The notes under the pieces: model-generated
Seen by the model: the letters and a program-made list of their open reading frames with translations, nothing else
What the model was told of the DNA's origin: nothing
Database searches by the model: none
Assembly (NCBI GenBank): GCA_963765725.1
Contig: CAVXXI010000003.1
Coordinates: forward strand, 1,364,001 to 1,428,000
Origin: DASQEH01 sp963765725
Lineage (GTDB): Bacteria > Actinomycetota > Actinomycetes > Propionibacteriales > Nocardioidaceae
Length of the DNA stretch: 64,000 nt
Reading direction: 5' to 3'
In this document: positions 1 through 9,915 of the stretch, one piece after another
Layout of the letters: each line of letters opens with the position of its first letter
Position numbering within the stretch: the first letter of the stretch is position 1
Program-made: the position numbers and the translations under genes

Positions 1-544
1 TGAAGAGGTCGGCGGCGATCTCGGCGTTCGTGCGGCCACGGGCGACCAGCGCCAGCACCTCCTCCTCGCGGTCGGTGAGCGGCTCGATCGGTTGGGTACG
101 TCGTTTCGACGGTTCCCTGGCGGCCAGGGTGGACAGCAGCCGCCGGGTGATGTTCGGCGCGATCAGGGCATCGCCGGCGGCGGCGGCATGCACGGCCTGG
201 ACGAGCAGCTCCGGCCCGGCGTCCTTGAGCAGGAAGCCTCGGGCGCCGGCCCGAAGCGCGCCGTGGACGTACTCGTCGAGGTCGAAGGTCGTGATCACCA
301 CCACCGCCATCGGGTCCGGGACGCCCCGCCCGGCGAGGAGCTCGGTCACCTCGATGCCGTCGAGCCCGGGCATCCGGATGTCGACCAGGCACACGTCGGG
401 GTGGAGCCGACGCGCCAGCTCGACCGCGGCGTGGCCGTCGGCGGCCTGGCCGACGACCTCGATGTCGGGCTGCGCGTCAAGGATCATGGACAGGCCGGTC
501 CGCACCAGGTCTTGGTCGTCGGCCACCAGCACGCGCACCGTCAT
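1..544 (-). CDS. NarL/FixJ-family response regulator (C-terminus cut by window edge)
   Basis: DNA-binding half of a two-component system. The gene starts at ATG 544 and runs off the left edge. The receiver domain shows the acidic pair ADDQD (D9, D10), the phospho-acceptor D55 in LVDIRMPG and the conserved lysine in LLKDAG. The LuxR-type helix-turn-helix begins with LTDREEEVLALVARG and continues past the edge. Its ATG overlaps the stop of the kinase gene (ATGA), so the pair is translationally coupled. The divergent ABC transporter at 1820-3531 is a likely target, as is common for this class of pair (inference). Confidence 0.9.
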   Translation of the reverse strand, partial: MTVRVLVADDQDLVRTGLSMILDAQPDIEVVGQAADGHAAVELARRLHPDVCLVDIRMPGLDGIEVTELLAGRGVPDPMAVVVITTFDLDEYVHGALRAGARGFLLKDAGPELLVQAVHAAAAGDALIAPNITRRLLSTLAAREPSKRRTQPIEPLTDREEEVLALVARGRTNAEIAADLF

Positions 545-1687
545 CGGCGTACCTCCGTCGGCAGCTCGGCGTCGACCGTCCACCCGCCTTCGGGCGCCGG
601 CCCGGCACGCAGCGTGCCGCCGAGCAGCTGCACGCGCTCGGTCATCCCCAGCAGCCCGAAGCCGTGGCTCGCCGGCCGCGCCGGGTCGATCTGTCCGTCG
701 TCGGTCACGCGTAGCCGCAGCCTTCCTCCACCCTCGACGACCCGGATCTCCACGCGCGAGGCGTTGCGGGCGTGCCGCAGGGCGTTGGTCAGCGCCTCTT
801 GCGCCAGCCGGTAGACCGCCGCGTCGACCTGGAGCGGAAGTTCGTCCAGGTCATCCGGCACCTCCACGTCGACGACCGGGACCGGTTCGCGGCGGGCGAG
901 GGACACCAGGTCGGCGACGCCGGGCTGGGGGGCGTACTCCGCCGGCGCTCCGTCGCGCAGCACCCGGACCATCGCCCGCATCTCCGCGAGCGTCCGCGAC
1001 GCTTCCCCTTCGATGACCGCCAGCGCCTCGAGCCCCGCCTCAGGTCGCTGCCCGGCCATCGCCCGGCCCGCCTGCGCCTGCACCGCGATCGCCGAGACGT
1101 GGTGGGCGACCATGTCGTGCAGCTCGCGCGCGAGGCCGACCCGCTCCTGGCTGCGGATCTGGTCCAACGCCCGGCGCCAGCTCTCGGCGCGGTAGCGGAA
1201 CGCCGCTCCGCCCGCGGCCGCCGCCGTCAGGATGCCGAACCCACCAATGACGTCGGACAGGGCCGGTGTAGTCGGCGACCGTGCCGATGACCGCAGCGAC
1301 CAGCACCACCGCCAGCCCGATCACGATCTCGCGCCCTGAGCCCCAGCGGACCAGCGCGTAGACGAGCACCAGGTCGACGTAGACCATCGTGTCGAGGCCG
1401 ACATTGGGGGCCCCGCCCGCCAGGGTCGCCAACCCCAACGCCATCGCGGTGCCGAAGGCCACCACGACACAGGCCAACGGCCGGGTACGCCGCCACAGCA
1501 GCACCGGCGCGAGTCCGACCGCCACGATCGTCGCGAACGGCCGCCAGGCGACGTCGTCCCGGAGGACTCCCTCGAGCAGCGCCGTCACCATCAACACCCC
1601 GACCAGCACCCAGTCGCGCCACCCCCGTGCGGGAGCGTCGGCGGCGCGGGGCTCGGCCCACAGCGAGCGCAGGGCGCTGGTGATCAC
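541..1687 (-). CDS. Two-component sensor histidine kinase, HisKA_3 type (one frame break)
   Basis: Membrane sensor kinase partner of the regulator at 544. GTG 1687 opens an N-terminal half with about four hydrophobic segments. The cytoplasmic half has the HisKA_3 motif RELHDMVAHHVSAIAVQ (phosphorylated His in LHD), an N box EALTNALRHA and a DGFG-like G box (SHGFGLLGM). The membrane half (1687 to about 1255) and the kinase half (about 1255 to 541) are in different frames and join smoothly near TGPLSDVIGG, so one base has been gained or lost near 1250-1265. Sequencing error is the simplest reading. If real, the kinase would be cut off from its sensor. Confidence 0.85.
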
Positions 1688-1819
1688 CCACCCAGCCTAG
1701 GGACCGCCGCAGGCGTCGGGGACCGACCGAAAGAACGAGACCCCGCTCCTCCCAGCGGCCGAGGAGGGTCCGGCCTCGACGCCGATGTGCGCACGCCGCG
1801 ACGCGGCGAGGGTTGTCAC

Positions 1820-2720
1820 ATGATCACTGTTGAGTCACTGACCCGGAGGTACGCCGGCTTCACCGCCGTCGACAACGTCTCCTTCACCGCCCTGCCCGGT
1901 CGCGTCACCGGCTTCCTCGGCCCGAACGGCGCCGGCAAGTCCACCACGATGCGCGTCATGGTCGGCCTGACCGCCCCGACGTCCGGCACCGCGACCATCA
2001 ACGGAGAACGGTTCGCCGACCTCCCCAACCCCGGCCTCGAGGTGGGCGTCCTCCTGGACGCCTCCGCCCAGCACGCCGGTCGCACCGGACGCGAGATCCT
2101 CACGATCGCCGCCGACACCATGGGCCTGCCCCGCACGCCGGGTCGACGAGATGCTCGAGCTCGTCAGCCTGACCCCCTCCGAGGCCAAGCGCCGCGTGCG
2201 CAACTACTCCCTCGGGATGCGTCAACGCCTCGGCATCGCCACCGCACTCCTCGGGGACCCCAAGGTGCTGATCCTCGACGAGCCCGCCAACGGGCTCGAC
2301 CCCGCGGGGATCCGGTGGATGCGCGACCTGCTGACGGGCTTCGCCAGCCAGGGCGGCACCGTCCTGTTGTCCTCGCACCTGCTCCACGAGATCGAGGTCA
2401 TCGCCGACGACCTGGTCGTGATCGGCAACGGCAAGATCGTCGCGTCCGGCAGCAAGGAAGAGCTCCTCGCCGCGGCCGGGACGCTCGCCCGGTCGACGTC
2501 ACCGCGCGACCTCGCGCACGCCCTCGAGCAGGCCGGGATCCCCAGCACGCTCGCCGGGGACGGCTCGGTCCGCACCGATGCCGACCCCGCTCGGGTCGGG
2601 GCCGTGGCCCTGACCGCCGGCATCGCCCTCACCGAGCTCCGGTCCGCCGAGGGCGCCGGCCTCGAAGACATGTTCCTGTCGCTCACTGCCGACACCCAAC
2701 GCGAAGGAGTTGCGGCATGA
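1820..2720 (+). CDS. ABC transporter ATP-binding protein (one frame break)
   Basis: ATPase of an ABC-2 type exporter. ATG 1820 (MITVESLTRRY) follows a cgagg ribosome-binding site. Walker A is GPNGAGKST; after the break come a signature region YSLGMRQRLGIA, Walker B VLILDEPANGLDP and the H loop LSSHLL. The first third and the rest are in different frames and meet near 2140-2150, just before MLELVSLTP. All catalytic motifs are intact across the junction, which points to a base-calling error. The stop overlaps the permease ATG. Regulation by the divergent two-component pair is inferred from position. Confidence 0.88.
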
Positions 2721-3531
2721 CCGCCACGATCATCCCTCCGGCCACCACCACGAGGCCGCACCGGCCCGCCGGACCGCCCGTCCCATCCCGACCACCCGGC
2801 TCGTCAAGGTCGAGCTGCGCAAGATGTTCAACACCCGCTCGGGATTCTGGATGCTCGTCAGCATCGGCGTCCTGTCGCCCATCTCGGCCGGGTCGCTCCT
2901 CGTCTTCGGCCTCAACAGCGACGTCACCTACCAGAACTTCGTGAGGGCGAGCGGGTTCCCGATGTCGGTGATCTTGCCGATGATCGCGATCCTGGCCGTC
3001 ACGAGTGAGTGGAGCCAGCGCAGCGGGCTCACCACGTTCACGCTGGTGCCGAGCCGCGGACGCGTGATCGGCGCCAAGGCGATCGCGACCCTCCTGGTGG
3101 GCCTCGGCTCCGTGGCCGTCGCCTTCGCGGTGGGCGCCCTCGGCAACGTGGCCGGCTCCGCACTCGCCGGCGTCGACACCGTGTGGGACATTTCGTTGTC
3201 CATGGCGCCCCAGATGGTGCTCTACAACCTGGTCGGCATGGCCATCGGCTTCACCCTCGGTGTCGTGCTGCGCAACTCCGCGGCCGCGATCGTGGGCTAC
3301 TTCGTCGCCTCACTGGTCATGCCGGGCATCCTCGTCCTCCTGGCCCAGGTGCGCTCGTGGTTCGAGGACCTGCAGCCGTGGATCGACTGGAACAACACGC
3401 AGGTGGCGCTCCTCGATGGCGCCACGAACACCGGTAAGGAGTGGGCGATGCTCGGCTCGACCACGATGATCTGGATCGTCATTCCCCTCGTCGTCGGGCT
3501 GCTGTCCCTGCGCCGCTCCGAGGTCAAGTAG
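2717..3531 (+). CDS. ABC-2 type permease (frame break near the N-terminus)
   Basis: Membrane partner of the ATPase, with about six hydrophobic segments and a conserved opening VELRKMFNTRSGFW. ATG 2717 overlaps the preceding stop (ATGA) and sits 8 bases after aaggag, the best start; it reads MTATIIPPATTT. The long downstream frame would only allow a TTG at 2710, one base after the aaggag, which is too close. The true protein must therefore change frame between about 2740 and 2790, another single-base break. The C-terminus is complete (LRRSEVK). Confidence 0.82.
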
Positions 3532-3543
3532 TCACACACACGG

Positions 3544-3586
3544 GCGGCGCTATCCGGAACTCATCTGTGCGTTCCGGATACCGCCG
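3544..3586 (+). terminator. Stem-loop after the ABC operon
   Basis: The 10-base arms TATCCGGAAC (3551-3560) and GTTCCGGATA (3571-3580) pair perfectly around a 10-base loop. Flanking GGCGG/CCGCC extends the stem. It lies 13 bases after the permease stop and is followed by cgtttcg. A factor-independent-like terminator is most likely; an operator for the next gene is the alternative. Confidence 0.6.
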
Positions 3587-3654
3587 TTTCGTGGTGGATC
3601 GGCTCAGCGCCGCGGTCATGACGTCGCCTGGCGACGAGAAAGGAGACCACAACC

Positions 3655-5155
3655 ATGACCACCTACACCCCACCACCTGAACCAGGCCGCACCGCTTCAC
3701 GCAGGAACCGCCCGGTCCCCCTCGTCATCGGCATCCTGCTCGCGCTCGTGGGCTTCCCGCTGCTGCTCGGAGGCCTCGGCCTCGGCTGGGCGATGGCCAC
3801 CCAGCGCGACGACGACGGGTTCTTCAGCACCCCGACCGAGCAGCTCACCACCGAGACGGTGGCCCTGTCCAGCGAGGTCGTGAACCTCGGCGAGGCCGGC
3901 CCCGACGACTGGTGGGCCGACCGTGACCTCGCCACCGTGCGGCTGAGCGCCCGGTCCGCGGACGCATCGGCCGTCTTCATCGGGATCGCACCGAGCGCCG
4001 ACGTCGCGCGCTACCTGGGCAGCGCGTCCTACGACGAGATCAGCGACCTGCGCACCGACCCGTTCGACTACTCGCTGACCCGGCGTGGCACCGGCGGTGA
4101 CCTGAGCGCGGCTCCCACGGACCAGGGGTTCTGGACCGCGCAGAGCAGCGGCGCCGGCACCCAGGCGCTGACCTGGGACCTCAAGCCCGGCACCTACACC
4201 GCCGTGGTCATGAACGTCGACGGCTCCCCGGGGGTCGACGGTCGACCTGTCCGCGGGCGGACGCCTCGGCTGGCTCACACCTCTCGCATGGAGCCTCGGC
4301 CTGCTGGGCGGCGCCCTGATCCTCGGCGGCGCACTGCTCGTCGTGTACGGCGCCAAACCGCCGGGACTGCGGGTCCCCCGCCAGGCCGCGCCCGGTCAGC
4401 CTCCGGAAGCCGTCCGGGCGCACACCCCAGTGACCCTGGTCGGCGCGAAGGACCCGCAGCTGAACCGTGGGCTCTGGCTGGTCAAGTGGTTCCTGGCGAT
4501 CCCGCACTTCGTCGTGCTCGCGCTGCTGTGGCTGGTCTTCGTGGTGCTCACCGTGGCGGCGTTCCTCGCGATCCTGGTCACCGGCCGCTACCCGCGTGGC
4601 CTGTTCGACCTCAACGTCGGCATCCTGCGGTGGACCTGGCGGGTGCAGTTCTACGCGACGGCTGCGATCGGCACCGACCGCTACCCGCCATTCACCCTAG
4701 GCCACACCGACTACCCTGCCGACCTCGACATCGCCTACCCCGAGCGGCTCTCGCGCGGGCTGGTGCTGGTCAAGTCGTGGCTGCTGGCGCTGCCGCACCT
4801 GATCGTGCTGGGCGTGCTCGCGGGCACGTGGCACTTCGGTAACAGGGACGGCTTCCAGTTCACCGTCGGCGGTCTGATCGGCGCGCTGACGTTGGCTGCC
4901 GGACTGATGTTGCTGTTCACCGGCCGCTACCCGGCGCCGTTGTTCGACCTGCTGGTCGGCCTGAGCCGGTGGGTCTACCGGGTGACCGCGTACGTCGCCC
5001 TGATGACCGACACCTACCCGCCGTTCCGGCTGGACCAGGGCCCGGCGGACCCCGGTGGCGCCGCGCCCACGCCGAGCACCCCCGACGCGCCGGCCACGAC
5101 CGGTCTCGGCTGGCCGGCCGAGGAACGTCGTCCTGACCGCGAGGTGAAGGTATGA
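3655..5155 (+). CDS. DUF4389 membrane protein (one frame break)
   Basis: Function unknown. ATG 3655 follows a clear ribosome-binding site (gaaaggag). The N-terminus has one membrane segment (VIGILLALVGFPLLLGGLGL), followed by an extracellular domain of about 170 residues. After a frame break near 4225-4245 come another membrane segment and two DUF4389 repeats, each with a pattern like VKWFLAIPHFVVL ... TGRYPRGLFDL ... YPPF. The two halves join within the same fold, so one protein of about 500 residues is intended. The C-terminal tail is rich in Pro and Ala. Confidence 0.8.
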
Positions 5156-5340
5156 CGATGCATGCCGTCTCTGCGCTCCCCGCGAGCGCCCGACCGAGCT
5201 GCGCCGGGTCGACGGAGTCGGGCGGGGGAGATATCTGAGGTGAGCCCGGTCGCATCTTCAGGTAACCGCCTGAGCAACCACCATCCGTAGCCGATATAGC
5301 CCAGCAGATACGCGACACGGACACCAAACGGCAGGTTGCC
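5156..5340. other. Intergenic stretch before the integrase remnant
   Basis: No gene is supported here. The plus-strand integrase frame is open only from 5266. On the minus strand a frame across roughly 5270-5400 reads a hydrophobic run (VAYLLGYIGYGWWLL), but it has no start or upstream continuation. It is probably chance, or a fragment brought in with the element that left the integrase remnant. Confidence 0.4.
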
Positions 5341-5793
5341 CGGGCTGAGGATCTGAGTGAAGGCACGAAGATCCAGGCGGGGGAGCGGTCGTTGCCGCTG
5401 CCGGTGAGTGCTGTGGCGCTACTTCGGCGACGCTTCATGACGGGCGCCCGGCTGGATCAGCCACTCTTTCCAGACGTCTTGGGTGGCTTTCGCGATCCGG
5501 CGAACGTTCGTCGCGAGCTGCGCGAGGCCCGTGGTACCGAGACACTCGGTTGGATCACGTCCCATACGTTTCGAAAGACGGCCGCGACCATCCTCGACCA
5601 GGCTGCCTTGTTGGCCCGTCTCGTGGCTGACCAGCTCGGACATCGTCGTCCATCGATGACGCAGGACGTCTACATGGCGAAGCGGTCGGTCGACGCGCAG
5701 GCCGCGCTGGCGCTCGGCCCGCTCCACGTCGAGGGAGTAAAGGGTGGCAAAAGTGTGCGGAATCAAACTCCCAGCGACTCTGAACGCCGCTGA
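5341..5793 (+). pseudogene. Tyrosine recombinase (integrase) C-terminal remnant next to tRNA-Lys
   Basis: The C-terminal third of a phage-type integrase. It reads EDLSEGTKIQAGERSLPLP, then SHTFRKTAATILD (box II, H-x-x-R), ADQLGHRRPSMTQDVYM (conserved His and the nucleophile Tyr), then a tail ending at 5793. The N-terminal and core-binding domains are absent: the frame closes upstream at 5263-5265. It reads towards the 3' end of tRNA-Lys, 12 bases away. That is the classic layout of an integrase beside its tRNA attachment site, so this is what remains of an excised or decayed element. Confidence 0.8.
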
Positions 5794-5805
5794 CCTGCGG
5801 TTCTG

Positions 5806-5878
<73 letters not shown>

Positions 5879-5928
5879 GTAAGCGCCGAAGCATACCAGC
5901 GGTCCGGGGCGACTCTACAATCGCTGGG

Positions 5929-6326
5929 ATGGAGGGTACCGACGCGGCGCTCGACCACATCCGCGGCGTCTGTCTGGCGCTCCCCGAGGTCGATGAGCGG
6001 CTGAGCCACGGGGCTCCCACCTTCTTCATCCGCGGCAAGAAGACCTTCCTGTCGGTCTGGAGCCACGGCCACCACGACAACGAGTTCCCTCACCTTTGGT
6101 GTGCCGCCGCGGATGGCGTCCAGGCTCGGCTCATCGCGGACCGCTCGAGCAGTTCTTCCGACCGCCGTACGTTGGCCATCGCGGCTGGCTGGGCGTCCGG
6201 CTCGACCGAGGTCTGCCCCTCGACGAGCTGACGGATCTCTGCGAGGACGCGTACTGCGTGGTGGCGCCACCGACACTGGTGCGTCGGTTCCTGAGTGAAG
6301 CCGACGGCGACCCCGGCGGCCGCTGA
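5929..6326 (+). CDS. MmcQ/YjbR-like protein (one frame break)
   Basis: A member of the small YjbR-like family, often annotated as DNA-binding but without a proven activity. ATG 5929 gives MEGTDAALDHIRGVCLALPE, followed by LSHGAPTFFIRGKKTF. After a break near 6140-6150 the next frame gives the family hallmark QFFRPPYVGHRGWLGVRLD and a normal C-terminus. Combined length is about 132 residues, normal for the family. The start lies 50 bases from the divergent tRNA-Lys. Confidence 0.8.
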
Positions 6327-6387
6327 GCCCCTCGACGAGAGGCGGCGCGCCGATGACCCTGTGGGCTGCACATCTACGCTCGGACGC

Positions 6388-7893
6388 ATGAGGCACGGCG
6401 TCTTCGCAGCCTGGGCATGGCTGGAGGCACGCCCAGTACGAGCACTCGTCGTGTGCCTCGTCTTCGCTGCTGCGCTCCGGCTGCCGTTCGTCGACGCGCC
6501 CTTCGTGGACGACGAGGGCGGCTTCTTGATGGTCGCCGGGCAGTGGCACGAGCGCGGCACCGCTCTGTACACCAACCAGTGGGTCGACCGCCCCCCGCTG
6601 CTGTTGCTCGTCTTCCGGTTCGCGTACCTCCTCGGCGGTGACGTCGTCACGGTCCGGATCATCCTGCTCGTGGTCGGGTTCGGTCCTGATCACGGCGGCA
6701 TGGCACGCCGGATCCGTGATCAACGGTGCTCGAGGCGCGGTCGCGGCTGCCGTGGTCGCCGCCAGTGTCTCGGCGTCGTTCGCACTCTCGGGTGCGGCGC
6801 TCACGGGCGAAGCCGTCGCGGGAGCCTTCGTCATGGTCGAGCTGCGCCCTCATCCTCGAGGCGCTCGCCGGCACGCACTCGCGCCGGACGGCCCTTCTGC
6901 TCGCGCTGGTCGCCGGCAGCTGCGCGTCGATGGCGTTCCTGACCAAGCAGAACTTCGTCGACGCCGTGATCTTCGCGGCTGTGCTGCTCGGCATCGAGTC
7001 CTATCGCGCCTGGCGGCTCCTGCTGTCCGGCCTGGTCGGCGTCGTCGTCCCGCTCGCCCTGACAGTGCTGTGGGCACAGAGCCCCGACGGGCCCGGGCTC
7101 TCGAGGTTCTGGGTCGCGATTTTCCAGTTCCGCAAGCACTCGTTGAGGGTCATCGAACACTCCAACCTGGCGCCACCGCTCGCACGCCTCAGGCTTCTCG
7201 CCGTACTCTTCGTCGCCACCGGCATCGTCTTCCTCTGCTGGCAGCTCATGGTCGCGGCGGTGACCCGTTCTGAGGGCCCGTACGCCCTGCGGACCGCCCT
7301 GGTCGTGATGCTCTTCTACGCGTGCTTCAGCGTCGCCGCGGGCGCCAGCTACTGGTCGCACTACCTCCAGCAGTTCGTACCGGTGCTCGCTATGGGCGCC
7401 GCTCTGGCCACACGGCGTACCTACCGATGGCTCGGTGGCCACGCAGCCGCCACGTACACGGCGCTGGCGTCCCTGGCGGCAACCGCCTTTCGGGGTCGCA
7501 CTGGTGCTTACGGGACACGGCCCAAACGCGGGGGACAAGGTGCTGGCGGACTTCCTGCGCACCGCTTCGGCCCCCAGGGACTCGATCATGCTCGCGTACG
7601 GCTCTCCGAACGTGATCGAGATGTCCGGCCTCACCACGCCGTACCGGTACTCGTGGAGCCTCCCGGTCAGGGCTCGCGACCCCGATCTCACCGAGTACGT
7701 GCGCGTCCTCGACGGGAAGCAGGCGCCGACATGGCTGGTCGAGGTGGGCAACTTCGACTGGTGGGGGATCGACACGCCGCAGTTCCAGCACGCGCGGGCC
7801 ACCCGGTATCGGGTCGTTGCCCGGGTCTGCGGCCACGACATCTACCTGCGCGACGGGCTCACGCGCAGCCTGCCGCCGAGACCGCCCTGCTGA
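6388..7893 (+). CDS. GT39-like polytopic membrane glycosyltransferase (three frame breaks)
   Basis: Resembles the ArnT/PMT-type (GT39) membrane glycosyltransferases, which use lipid-linked sugar donors. ATG 6388 opens MRHGVFAAWAWLEARP, and the first loop has the acidic pair FVDDEGGF expected of the fold. Frames change near 6680, 6842 and 7480; the joined product is about 500 residues with many hydrophobic helices (LLALVAGSCASMAFLTK, LLSGLVGVVVPLALTVLW). The soluble C-terminal part ends at 7893 (TRSLPPRPPC). The sugar and acceptor cannot be told from sequence. Three indels with no stop inside the correct frames suggest sequence error. Confidence 0.7.
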
Positions 7894-7951
7894 GACGGCT
7901 CGGCCGTGCCTGCCGTCTGCTGCTCACGCTCTGGCCGATGTCGTGGTACAA

Positions 7952-8028
7952 TGGGGTGAGTGACGGGACTTGAACCCGCGGCCACCTGGACCACAACCAG
8001 GTGCTCTACCAGCTGAGCTACACCCACC
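7952..8028 (-). tRNA. tRNA-His (GTG), CCA encoded
   Basis: On the minus strand the acceptor is GTGGGTG/CACTCAC with an extra 5' G (G-1) facing C73, the tRNA-His identity pair. The anticodon loop is TTGTGGT (anticodon GTG). The T arm is GCGGG-TTCAAGT-CCCGT. CCA is encoded at 7952-7954, unlike the other two tRNAs here. Confidence 0.95.
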
Positions 8029-8095
8029 ATGGCCCGCAGCGCCCCTCGCCGGCGGCCTCTTGCGGCTAGAGAAGTGTAGCGGCTGCCGAGGACTG

Positions 8096-8728
8096 TCAGC
8101 TCGACGGCTTGTCGCGCGACGTGAGGGCGCCGCCGTGCTCGGCGGCGAGGGCGCGAGCGGTCTCGGAGTCCGGGCCGGGCGGCGGTACGAAGACTGTCGC
8201 CCGGTAGTAGCGCAGCTCCTCGATGCTCTCCTGGATGTCAGCGAGCGCCCGATGGTTGCCGGTCTTCGGTCGGGCTGCTGAAGTAGGCCTTCGGGTACCA
8301 GCGTCGAGCGAGCTCCTTGATCGACGACACGTCGACGATCCGGTAGTGCAGGTGCGCCTCGAGCATCGGCATGTCGCGCGTAAGGAAGAGCCGGTCCGTG
8401 CCCACTGTGTTGCCGGCGAGGGGGCCTTGCGTTCCTCCGGCACGAACTCGCGGACGTAGTCGAGCACCTGTCGCTCCGCGGTCGCGAGGTCGACGCCGCT
8501 GGCGAGCTCGTCGAGCAGTCCGGAATGGGTGTGCATCGTACGTACGACGTCGGCCATCTGCTCGATCGCGCCTGCTGGCGGCTTGATCACGATGTCCACG
8601 CCGTCACCGAGCACCTGGAGCTCGAAATCCGTCACGAGAGCTGCGACCTCGATCGAGGCGTCGGCGTCGGTGTCGAGCCCGGTCATCTCACAGTCGATCC
8701 ATACCAGCCTGTCGTTCACTGGCGCCAC
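8096..8728 (-). CDS. orn: Oligoribonuclease (two compensating frame breaks)
   Basis: DEDDh-family 3'-5' exonuclease that degrades 2-5-nt RNA and pGpG. GTG 8728 (MAPVNDRLVWIDCEMTGLD) carries the first catalytic D and E; the C-terminal part has GNHRALADI with the catalytic His and Asp. The middle (about 8268-8420) reads nonsense in the long frame, but the alternative frame restores APLAGNTVGTDRLFLTRDM...KELARRWYPKAYFSSPTKTG, the family core. One C is short in the run at 8420-8424 and one base is extra near 8267. The gene is therefore probably intact in the cell. Confidence 0.88.
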   Translation of the reverse strand: MAPVNDRLVWIDCEMTGLDTDADASIEVAALVTDFELQVLGDGVDIVIKPPAGAIEQMADVVRTMHTHSGLLDELASGVDLATAERQVLDYVREFVPEERKAPSPATQWARTGSSLRATCRCSRRTCTTGSSTCRRSRSSLDAGTRRPTSAARPKTGNHRALADIQESIEELRYYRATVFVPPPGPDSETARALAAEHGGALTSRDKPSS

Positions 8729-8803
8729 ACTACGTCGTGAGGCCTGGGATCGGCGAGGAAGGCCGGTCGCGGGGCTGTCGTTCGTGGGCGGGCGTGACGT
8801 TTT

Positions 8804-8819
8804 CCGAACAGTGGTTCGG
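8804..8819. promoter_or_regulatory. Inverted repeat upstream of the redox operon
   Basis: CCGAAC-AGTG-GTTCGG forms a perfect 6-4-6 inverted repeat 61 bases before the first gene of the redox/glycosyltransferase operon and 76 bases from the divergent orn start. An operator or a short hairpin is possible. No promoter boxes are convincing. Confidence 0.35.
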
Positions 8820-8880
8820 GTACCTCATCGGTTATGTACGGATCACCGGGACCTGGCTGCTACCGACTGCGCGCAATCTG

Positions 8881-9915
8881 ATGCGCTTACCTTCGCCACG
8901 CGGACCGCTCGAGCAAGCTGGTGCTGTCGTGGCTGCAGGGCGCTGCCGAGCCGGACGTGTCGGCGGCTCGCGGCGCCTTCGAGCGCACGCGAGGCGGCGA
9001 CGCCATGCTCGACGAGGACCTGCAGACCACCCTGTGGGCGCTGTACGAGCTGCACTATGGCGGCTTCGACGACGTCGACGACCGCTGGGAGTGGTCGGCG
9101 GAGTGCCTGGCGGTACGCAGCTGGCTGGAAGACGACCTCGAGGCGCACCTCGTCGATGCAACTGAGGAATGGGTCGACAGCGTCGTCGCGGGAACCGACC
9201 CCGTACGGAGCGGCTGTTCGGGCTCGTGGAGGCCATGGAGTCCCCACCGTTGTCGGGCTACCTGCACCGGCATGCGACTCGGGGCCAGATGCTGCAGTCC
9301 CTCACTCACCGCAGCATCTACACGCTCAAAGAGGCCGATCCCCACTCCTGGGCCATTCCCCGTATCAGCGGTCCTGCCAAGGTCGCGCTGGTCGAGCTCC
9401 AGTACGACGAGTACGGCACCGGGCGGCCGGCGCGGCAGCACGCCGCGATGTTCGCTCGTACCCTCGACGCATGCGGGCTGGACAGCGAGTACGGCACGTA
9501 CATCGACGCCGTTCCTGCCGTCACCCTCGCCGGTAACAACACCATGAGCATGTTCGGACTGCACCGTCGACTGCGCGGCGCGACCGTCGGCCACCTGGCC
9601 GCCTTCGAGGCCACCAGCTCGTTGCCGGCGCGCCGCGTCGCGATGGGCCTTCGCCGGCTGGGCTTCCCCGACCCCGCTCCCGCCTACTTCGAGGAGCACA
9701 TCGAGGCTGACGCGGTCCATGAGCAGCTCGCGATGAGGAACATCTGCGGACGGCTCGTCAAGGATCACCCCGAGATCCTCGCGTCGGTCGCCCTGGGGAC
9801 CGCTGCGTGCCTGTACGTGGACAACCGCGCCGCTCAGTTCCTCCTGGATGCGTGGAAGCAGGGCGGCTCGGCCCTCCTCCCGATCGACGGCCTCACTGAG
9901 GTCGTCGGGGCGTGA
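8881..9915 (+). CDS. Iron-containing redox enzyme, haem-oxygenase-like fold (two frame breaks)
   Basis: Resembles the haem-oxygenase-like di-iron family (often annotated iron-containing redox enzyme), members of which oxidise or cleave small carboxylates; the substrate here is unknown. ATG 8881 gives the family-style N-terminus MRLPSPRGPL. The frame shifts near 8910 to SSKLVLSWLQG and again near 9190 to ERLFGLVEAME. Likely metal ligands lie in the helices around LVELQYDEYGTG, GHLAAFEATSS and FEEHIEADAVHE, which carry conserved Glu, His and Asp. Length is about 340 residues. Its stop overlaps the GTG of the glycosyltransferase gene (GTGA). Confidence 0.8.

Noticed and set aside
5270..5420. Minus-strand membrane-protein fragment with a hydrophobic run
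   Set aside because: It has no start and no upstream continuation, and it overlaps the better supported integrase frame.
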